NCBI GenBank assembly: GCA_016866675.1
Contig: VGLO01000014.1
Location: 1 to 17,889, forward strand
Direction of reading: 5' to 3'
DNA from: Candidatus Staskawiczbacteria bacterium
Lineage (GTDB): Bacteria; Patescibacteriota; Minisyncoccia; Minisyncoccales; Staskawiczbacteraceae
DNA length: 17,889 nucleotides
Shown here piece by piece: positions 13,895-17,889 of the stretch (the first letter of the stretch is position 1; each line of letters starts with the position of its first letter). The notes beneath the pieces were generated by a model. That model was not told the origin of the DNA, did no database searches, and saw only the letters and a program-made list of their open reading frames with translations. Position numbers and translations under genes: made by a program.

Positions 13895-14905
13895 ATGTCA
13901 AGCATAATTGATAAAACTAAGTCTCCCAGCGAAGATATCCTAGACTCTGCTTTAAGGCCAAAAAATTGGTCTGATTATGTTGGTCAGGAAAAAATTAAGG
14001 AAAACTTGAGAGTAATTTTGACTGCTGCAAAACAAAGAAACCAATCGCCCGACCATTTGTTGTTTTATGGTAATTCAGGATTAGGAAAAACTACTCTAGC
14101 CTGTCTTGTTGCCATAGAAATGGGAAAGCAAATAAGAATAACTTCTGGCCCAGCCATTGAAAGAGCTGGGGATTTGGCAGCAATTCTTACAAATTTATCA
14201 GAGGGCGATGTTTTATTTATAGACGAGATACATAGAATACATAAAACAGTCGAGGAATATATTTATCCAGCCATGGAAGAGTATAAATTAAACCTTATTT
14301 TGGGAAAGGGTCCGATGGCAAGAACGATGGAGTTGAAACTTCCCCACTTCACAATTATCGGAGCCACTACACGCCCGGGCATGTTATCAGCTCCTTTAAG
14401 AAACCGTTTTGGGGCAACTTTTCAACTTAATTTTTATAAACAAGATGACATTGAAAAAATTATTGAAAGATCAGCTAAAATATTAGGGGTAAATGTTGAG
14501 CCGGAAGCCACTAAAATAATTGCTAAAAGATCTCGTTTTACTCCAAGGGTTGCCAATAGACTTTTAAAAAGAGCCCGAGATTTTTCCCAAGTAGAGGGAC
14601 TAAAAACCATTACAAAAGAGGCTTCAGAAAAAGCATTGGCATCACTAGAGGTAGACGAGATGGGATTGGAATATGGTGATAGAAAAATTTTAATGGCTTT
14701 GATTGAAAAATTTAACGGGGGCCCCGTTGGACTACAATCTTTAGCAGCAGTTGCTCTTGAGGAAGAAGGCACAATATTAGATATTTATGAACCCTATTTA
14801 TTGCAATGCGGTTTCATTGAAAGAACTCCAAAGGGCAGAGTGGCCTCTCGACTAGCCTACGAACATCTTGACATGATACACTTAAGGCCAAACAGACTAT
14901 TGTAA
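13895..14905 (+). CDS. ruvB: Holliday junction branch migration ATPase RuvB
   Basis: RuvB is the hexameric AAA+ motor that, with RuvA, drives branch migration. The 336 residues equal the E. coli length. Motifs: LRPKNWSDYVGQ at the start, Walker A GNSGLGKT (59-66), Walker B with DEIHR (110-114), sensor and arginine-finger block GATTRPGMLSAPLRNRFG, and the C-terminal winged-helix domain with EPYLLQCGFIERTPKGRVAS. A lamin-tail-domain gene starts 3 bp after its stop, and yebC and ruvC follow, so these four genes probably form one transcript. Confidence 0.97.
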   Translation: MSSIIDKTKSPSEDILDSALRPKNWSDYVGQEKIKENLRVILTAAKQRNQSPDHLLFYGNSGLGKTTLACLVAIEMGKQIRITSGPAIERAGDLAAILTNLSEGDVLFIDEIHRIHKTVEEYIYPAMEEYKLNLILGKGPMARTMELKLPHFTIIGATTRPGMLSAPLRNRFGATFQLNFYKQDDIEKIIERSAKILGVNVEPEATKIIAKRSRFTPRVANRLLKRARDFSQVEGLKTITKEASEKALASLEVDEMGLEYGDRKILMALIEKFNGGPVGLQSLAAVALEEEGTILDIYEPYLLQCGFIERTPKGRVASRLAYEHLDMIHLRPNRLL

Positions 14906-14908
14906 ATA

Positions 14909-15658
14909 ATGAAGAAAATATTATTTATTATTTTTATTTTTATTATTGGTTTAGCTTACTGCTCCAAATCTTTTGCCAAAAACCAGTACGATATTTTAAT
15001 AAACGAAATTGCTTGGATGGGAAGCACGGTTTCAGCAAATGATGAATGGATTGAATTATTTAACAACACAGAAGAAAACATAAGCCTAGATGGATGGGTA
15101 TTAAAATCAGACGATGGGTCTCCTGAAGTTAAACTTTTAGGAAAAATTAACTCAAAAAGTTTTTATTTACTAGAAAGAACAAATGATAATTCTGTTAAAA
15201 ATATAAAAGCTGATAAAATATACTCTGGGTCTATATCAAATAGTGGAGAAAATTTTATTTTATATGATAACCAATTAACTATAATTGATAGGGCTAGTTT
15301 TTCTTCTGGTTGGCCCTTTGGTAGCAATACCACAAAACAAACAATTGAGAGGAGTGATTTTAATTCATGGCAAACCAGCAGTATTTCAAATGGTACGCCA
15401 AAAGAAAATAATAGCTTAGGTTTGCCAAAAGTAGTTGTTAAAAAAATAAAGAGCGAGTCCTTGTTAAAAGAAGAAAAATCTGATAATGAATCTAGTATAG
15501 CTACCGCTTCTTTAAATAATCAAGATGAAGCAATAAATGATATTCTTAAAAAGGAGGGCGATAAGTCAAATTACTGGATGATATTTATGATTATTGGTGG
15601 AGTGATTTTAATTATGGGGTCAGTTATATTATTTTGGAAAATTAAATTTAAAAAATAA
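14909..15658 (+). CDS. Lamin-tail-domain surface protein with C-terminal membrane anchor
   Basis: A 249-residue exported protein. A signal peptide (about 1-23, ending near KSFA) is followed by an LTD (lamin tail) domain at about 28-150, with the family signature INEIAWMGS, then NDEWIELFNN and ISLDGWVL. A low-complexity Ser/Glu/Lys/Asn linker (about 165-220) follows, then one transmembrane segment (about 222-243) and a basic tail. The topology places the LTD outside the membrane with a C-terminal anchor. LTD domains are used by bacteria in secreted or surface proteins, sometimes with nucleases; no catalytic domain is present here. It lies between ruvB and yebC with gaps of 2-3 bp. Confidence 0.85.
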   Translation: MKKILFIIFIFIIGLAYCSKSFAKNQYDILINEIAWMGSTVSANDEWIELFNNTEENISLDGWVLKSDDGSPEVKLLGKINSKSFYLLERTNDNSVKNIKADKIYSGSISNSGENFILYDNQLTIIDRASFSSGWPFGSNTTKQTIERSDFNSWQTSSISNGTPKENNSLGLPKVVVKKIKSESLLKEEKSDNESSIATASLNNQDEAINDILKKEGDKSNYWMIFMIIGGVILIMGSVILFWKIKFKK

Positions 15659-15660
15659 CC

Positions 15661-16380
15661 ATGTCAGGACATAGTCATTTCAAAACAGTGGCAGCAACCA
15701 AAAATGCTAATGATGCCAAAAGAGGGAAAATTTTCTCTAAAATGGCTCGCGTCATTACTATTGCTGTAAAAGAAAAAGGGCCAGACCCGAGCATTAATAT
15801 GCAACTAAAGTCAGCCATCGAACAAGCCAAGCGCTTTAACTTGCCAAAAGAAAATATTGAAAGAGCTATTAAAAAAGGTACGGGTGAATTAGCTGGAGAA
15901 AATTTAGAGGAGGTTTCCTTTGAGATATTTGGACCAGGTGGCGTTTCAGTAATTATTGATGGAATCACAGATAATAAAAACAGAACAATCTCTGAGATAA
16001 AAACCATTACTGGAAAATATGGTGGAAAAATGGCTGGGGAGGGGGCTGTAAAATGGATGTTTAAGAGAAAGGGATGCATTGTTGTTAATACAGATAATAA
16101 GAATAAAGAAGAAATAGAGTTAATTGCCATTGAAGCTGGAATTGAAGATATTTTAGTAAAAGAAAAAGATGTATTAATTTACACAAATCCAGAGGATTTA
16201 GAAAAAGTAAAAAAAACTCTTGAAGAAAATGGTTTAAAAATCGAATCTGTTTCTTTGGATTGGGTTGCAGGTGAAAATATATCAATAAGCGATGGAGAAA
16301 AAGAGTCCCTTAAAAAACTTTTTGAGGCCTTAGATGAAAATGACGCAGTCCAGAATATTTATTCAAACATAAAAATATAA
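15661..16380 (+). CDS. yebC: YebC/PmpR-family protein
   Basis: A member of the YebC/TACO1 family, long described as transcriptional regulators and more recently linked to translation of difficult sequences. The 239 residues are full length. The start MSGHSHFKTVAATKNANDAKRGKIFSK deviates from the usual GHSKWANIKH at its basic motif but keeps the DAKRGKIFSK part. GPDPSINMQLKSAIEQAK, NLPKENIERAIKKGTG and the YGGKMAGEGAVKWMFKRKG block are clear family signatures. Its TAA stop overlaps the ruvC ATG by one base (TAATG). yebC next to ruvC is a widespread arrangement. Confidence 0.95.
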   Translation: MSGHSHFKTVAATKNANDAKRGKIFSKMARVITIAVKEKGPDPSINMQLKSAIEQAKRFNLPKENIERAIKKGTGELAGENLEEVSFEIFGPGGVSVIIDGITDNKNRTISEIKTITGKYGGKMAGEGAVKWMFKRKGCIVVNTDNKNKEEIELIAIEAGIEDILVKEKDVLIYTNPEDLEKVKKTLEENGLKIESVSLDWVAGENISISDGEKESLKKLFEALDENDAVQNIYSNIKI

Positions 16381-16877
16381 TGATAGTTTTAGGAATAGAT
16401 CCCGGAACAGCAACTACTGGATTTGCTATTTTAAAAAGGGGAGAAAAAAATCAAAAACCTGAGGTAATAGATTTTGGCTGTATTATTACAGAACCCTCAA
16501 AAACAGCGGGAGAAAGACTACTTATAATTCACAATGAGGTAGATAATTTAATAAAGAAACATAAACCGCACCTCGTGTCAGTTGAAAGTTTGTTTTTTTT
16601 CAAAAATTTAAAAACGGCTCTACCCGTAAGCCAAGCAAAAGGAGTTGTATTATTGGCAGCTGCAAAAAAAAATGTACCCATAATTGAATTTACTCCCCTA
16701 CAAGTAAAAATGACTGTTGTGGGATACGGAAGAGCTGAAAAAAAACAGGTTCAAGAAATGATAAAACAACTAACAAACCTTGATGATTTTGATTTAAAAG
16801 AAAATAATAGAAAAAAAGATGATGCCACAGATGCCTTAGGTATTGCTTTGTGCGCAATAATTAAGGGTTTTAATTAA
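16380..16877 (+). CDS. ruvC: Holliday junction resolvase RuvC
   Basis: RuvC cuts Holliday junctions moved by RuvAB. The 165-residue protein has the RNase-H-like fold, with catalytic Asp7 (GIDPGTATTGFA), Glu69 (SVESLFFFKN), and a C-terminal acidic pair at Asp148 and Asp151 (KKDDATDALGIAL). The GYGRAEKKQVQ segment is the conserved DNA-contacting region. It overlaps yebC by one base and is the last gene of the ruvB transcript; no clear terminator follows before the next promoter. Confidence 0.96.
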   Translation: MIVLGIDPGTATTGFAILKRGEKNQKPEVIDFGCIITEPSKTAGERLLIIHNEVDNLIKKHKPHLVSVESLFFFKNLKTALPVSQAKGVVLLAAAKKNVPIIEFTPLQVKMTVVGYGRAEKKQVQEMIKQLTNLDDFDLKENNRKKDDATDALGIALCAIIKGFN

Positions 16878-16905
16878 AATTTACCACCTGTGGAAAGGTT
16901 AAGGG

Positions 16906-16933
16906 TTGACAACATTATTTTAAAAAATATAAT
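16906..16933 (+). promoter_or_regulatory. Near-consensus sigma70 promoter
   Basis: TTGACA (16906-16911) and TATAAT (16928-16933) are separated by 16 nt, the strongest-looking promoter in the window. Transcription from about 16940 would give an 86-nt AT-rich leader before the small acidic ORF. A second promoter-like pair lies closer to that ORF, so this one may add expression or make a separate short RNA. Confidence 0.7.
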
Positions 16934-16990
16934 AGGGAAAGTAATAAGATAATTATAATTATGCTTACTAATAATAATAAATCCATTTAG

Positions 16991-17020
16991 TTGAATTTAT
17001 TATAATTAAGAAGTTATAAA
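16991..17020 (+). promoter_or_regulatory. Second promoter of the acidic peptide gene, probably leaderless
   Basis: TTGAAT (16991-16996) is followed, after 18 nt, by TATAAA (17015-17020), which ends 5 nt before the ATG at 17026. The spacing is the same as for rpsT. The message would start about at the initiation codon. Confidence 0.45.
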
Positions 17021-17025
17021 AAATA

Positions 17026-17166
17026 ATGGAAGAGAATATCTTACACCTCATCAATCAAGTAGATGATTTTGATGATAGTGATGAAAAAGAAGAAGAGGCG
17101 GAAGAGGGAGTAGGCGAAGAAGAAGACGAAGAAGACTTAGATATTGGATCTGACGAAGAAGAATAA
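17026..17166 (+). CDS. Small highly acidic protein, 46 residues
   Basis: The peptide starts MEENILHLINQVDDFDD and ends in a run dominated by Glu and Asp. By hand count 25 of 46 residues are acidic, with one Lys and one His. Only the first dozen residues look able to form a hydrophobic helix face. It has its own strong promoter region and a terminator 10 bp after the stop, so it is probably a real expressed gene despite its size. I do not recognise the family. The acidic tail recalls RNA polymerase delta-type tails and DNA-mimic proteins, but that is only a resemblance in composition. Confidence 0.65.
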   Translation: MEENILHLINQVDDFDDSDEKEEEAEEGVGEEEDEEDLDIGSDEEE

Positions 17167-17176
17167 ATAATATAAA

Positions 17177-17204
17177 CTAAAAACCCCTTGCGGGGTTTTT
17201 AGTT
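17177..17204 (+). terminator. Terminator of the acidic peptide gene
   Basis: ACTAAAAACCCC pairs with GGGGTTTTTAGT around TTGC, a 12-bp perfect stem containing the T run. It can act on both strands. From 17205 to 17283 the sequence is AT-rich with only a weak -10-like TAAAAT before the next gene. Confidence 0.9.
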
Positions 17205-17283
17205 TACTTATTGCTTTTTTAAAAAATTATTGTATTATTTGTATTTAAGTTATTAGTAGTTGTGATAAAATAAATTAACCTTG

Positions 17284-17889
17284 ATGAATAAAGAGCTTAG
17301 AAATAAAATAAAGAAAATATTTTTTTCCTTTTTAAAATATCTCCCATTTTTAATTTTGGGATTTTTTGCTTTTGGTTTAATAATGTTTTTTTATTACACA
17401 TACGACCTACCTCGACCTGAAAAGTTTACAGAAACCCCTTTTATACAATCAACAAAAATTTATGACCGTACGGGTGAGGTTCTTTTATATGATATTTACG
17501 GAGAGGAAAAAAGGTCTATTGTTTCTTTTGATAAAATATCAAGCAACTTAAAAAATGCTGTGATCTCTGCAGAGGATGAGAGATTTTACAAACATAAAGG
17601 AATAGATTTTAGAGGAATATTAAGATCTATTTTAGTTGACTTAAAATTAAGATCTAAAAGTCAGGGTGGTTCAACTATTACCCAACAATTAATAAGATCT
17701 GTTTATCTAACCGCCAATAAAACAATTTCAAGAAAAGTAAAAGAAATTGTCTTAAGTATTGAACTAGAAAGGAGATATTCCAAGGACCAAATTTTTGAAT
17801 GGTATTTAAACCAAATACCTTTTGGAGAAAATGCCTATGGGGCTGAAGCTGCCAGCCAGGCATATTTTAAGAAACCAGCTTCAGGGTTA
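17284..17889 (+). CDS. Class A penicillin-binding protein (transglycosylase part), cut by window end
   Basis: This is the N-terminal 202 codons of a peptidoglycan glycosyltransferase/transpeptidase. A basic start and one membrane segment (about 18-40) are followed by the GT51 domain: SAEDERFYKHKGID with the catalytic Glu97, QGGSTITQQL, RKVKEIVLSIELERRYSKDQI, and LNQIPFGENAYGAEAASQAYF. These are the classical GT51 motifs of PBP1a-type enzymes. The frame is open at the window edge, so the transpeptidase domain is not seen and a monofunctional transglycosylase cannot be excluded. Chosen start: the ATG at 17284, which gives the expected short cytoplasmic tail. Confidence 0.93.
   Translation, partial: MNKELRNKIKKIFFSFLKYLPFLILGFFAFGLIMFFYYTYDLPRPEKFTETPFIQSTKIYDRTGEVLLYDIYGEEKRSIVSFDKISSNLKNAVISAEDERFYKHKGIDFRGILRSILVDLKLRSKSQGGSTITQQLIRSVYLTANKTISRKVKEIVLSIELERRYSKDQIFEWYLNQIPFGENAYGAEAASQAYFKKPASGL

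Noticed and set aside
15675..16130. A 151-residue minus-strand ORF inside yebC
   Set aside because: Antisense shadow of a clearly conserved gene, with low-complexity hydrophobic content.
1..17889. CRISPR array, tRNA or rRNA genes, transposase or integrase
   Set aside because: No regularly spaced repeats, no cloverleaf or rRNA signatures and no recombinase motifs were seen by eye on either strand.

Overview
The window reads as a low-GC genome fragment from a Candidate Phyla Radiation (Patescibacteria, probably Parcubacteria-like) bacterium. This is inferred from the gene set and style: compact housekeeping genes, an N-terminally shortened GspE/PilB ATPase, a membrane-tethered MurE-like ligase, orphan charged proteins, few visible Shine-Dalgarno sites, and several promoters whose -10 box sits 5-7 nt before the start codon. 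No rRNA, tRNA, CRISPR array or transposase was found.

Positions 1-1435 are different. This stretch is visibly GC-richer than its surroundings and holds part of a diversity-generating retroelement (DGR). A target gene on the minus strand (565-1215) ends in a variable region (VR, 574-704). An imperfect copy, the template repeat (TR, 119-249), lies 325 bp further along the same strand. Aligned without gaps over 131 positions, they differ at 19. By hand count, all 19 are at adenines of the TR coding strand (19 of 36 A) and none at the other 95 positions. The changes convert nine Asn, three Asp, one Lys and one Glu codon of the TR into other residues. This is the signature of adenine-specific mutagenic retrohoming. 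The reverse transcriptase and any Avd gene are not in the window and would be expected to the left of position 1. The cassette is bracketed by a 99-bp identical direct repeat (1-99 and 1337-1435). The repeat contains the last codons of the Mur ligase gene and a near-consensus promoter. It could be an integration scar, a tandem duplication, or an assembly-graph artefact at a contig edge.

From 1384 to 6829 come a MurE-like ligase and ruvA (minus strand), uvrB (plus strand, divergent from ruvA), a 385-residue orphan (minus) and rpsT (plus). From 6828 to 11091 there is a minus-strand run: tsaE, a stand-alone 5'-3' exonuclease, a HAMP/coiled-coil membrane protein, mutM, holA and a 148-residue orphan. 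From 11122 the genes run on the plus strand: a DHH-family protein that has lost its catalytic motifs (stop/start overlapped with the next gene), a GspE/PilB-type ATPase, and a 383-bp gene-free stretch packed with inverted repeats. Then follow ruvB, a lamin-tail-domain surface protein, yebC, ruvC, a 46-residue extremely acidic peptide, and the start of a class A penicillin-binding protein cut by the window end.

Functionally the core genes serve DNA repair and recombination (uvrB, ruvABC, mutM, exonuclease), replication (holA), translation (rpsT, tsaE, yebC), peptidoglycan synthesis (MurE-like, PBP) and pili/secretion (GspE/PilB). The DGR cassette is the accessory system, presumably diversifying a ligand-binding protein.
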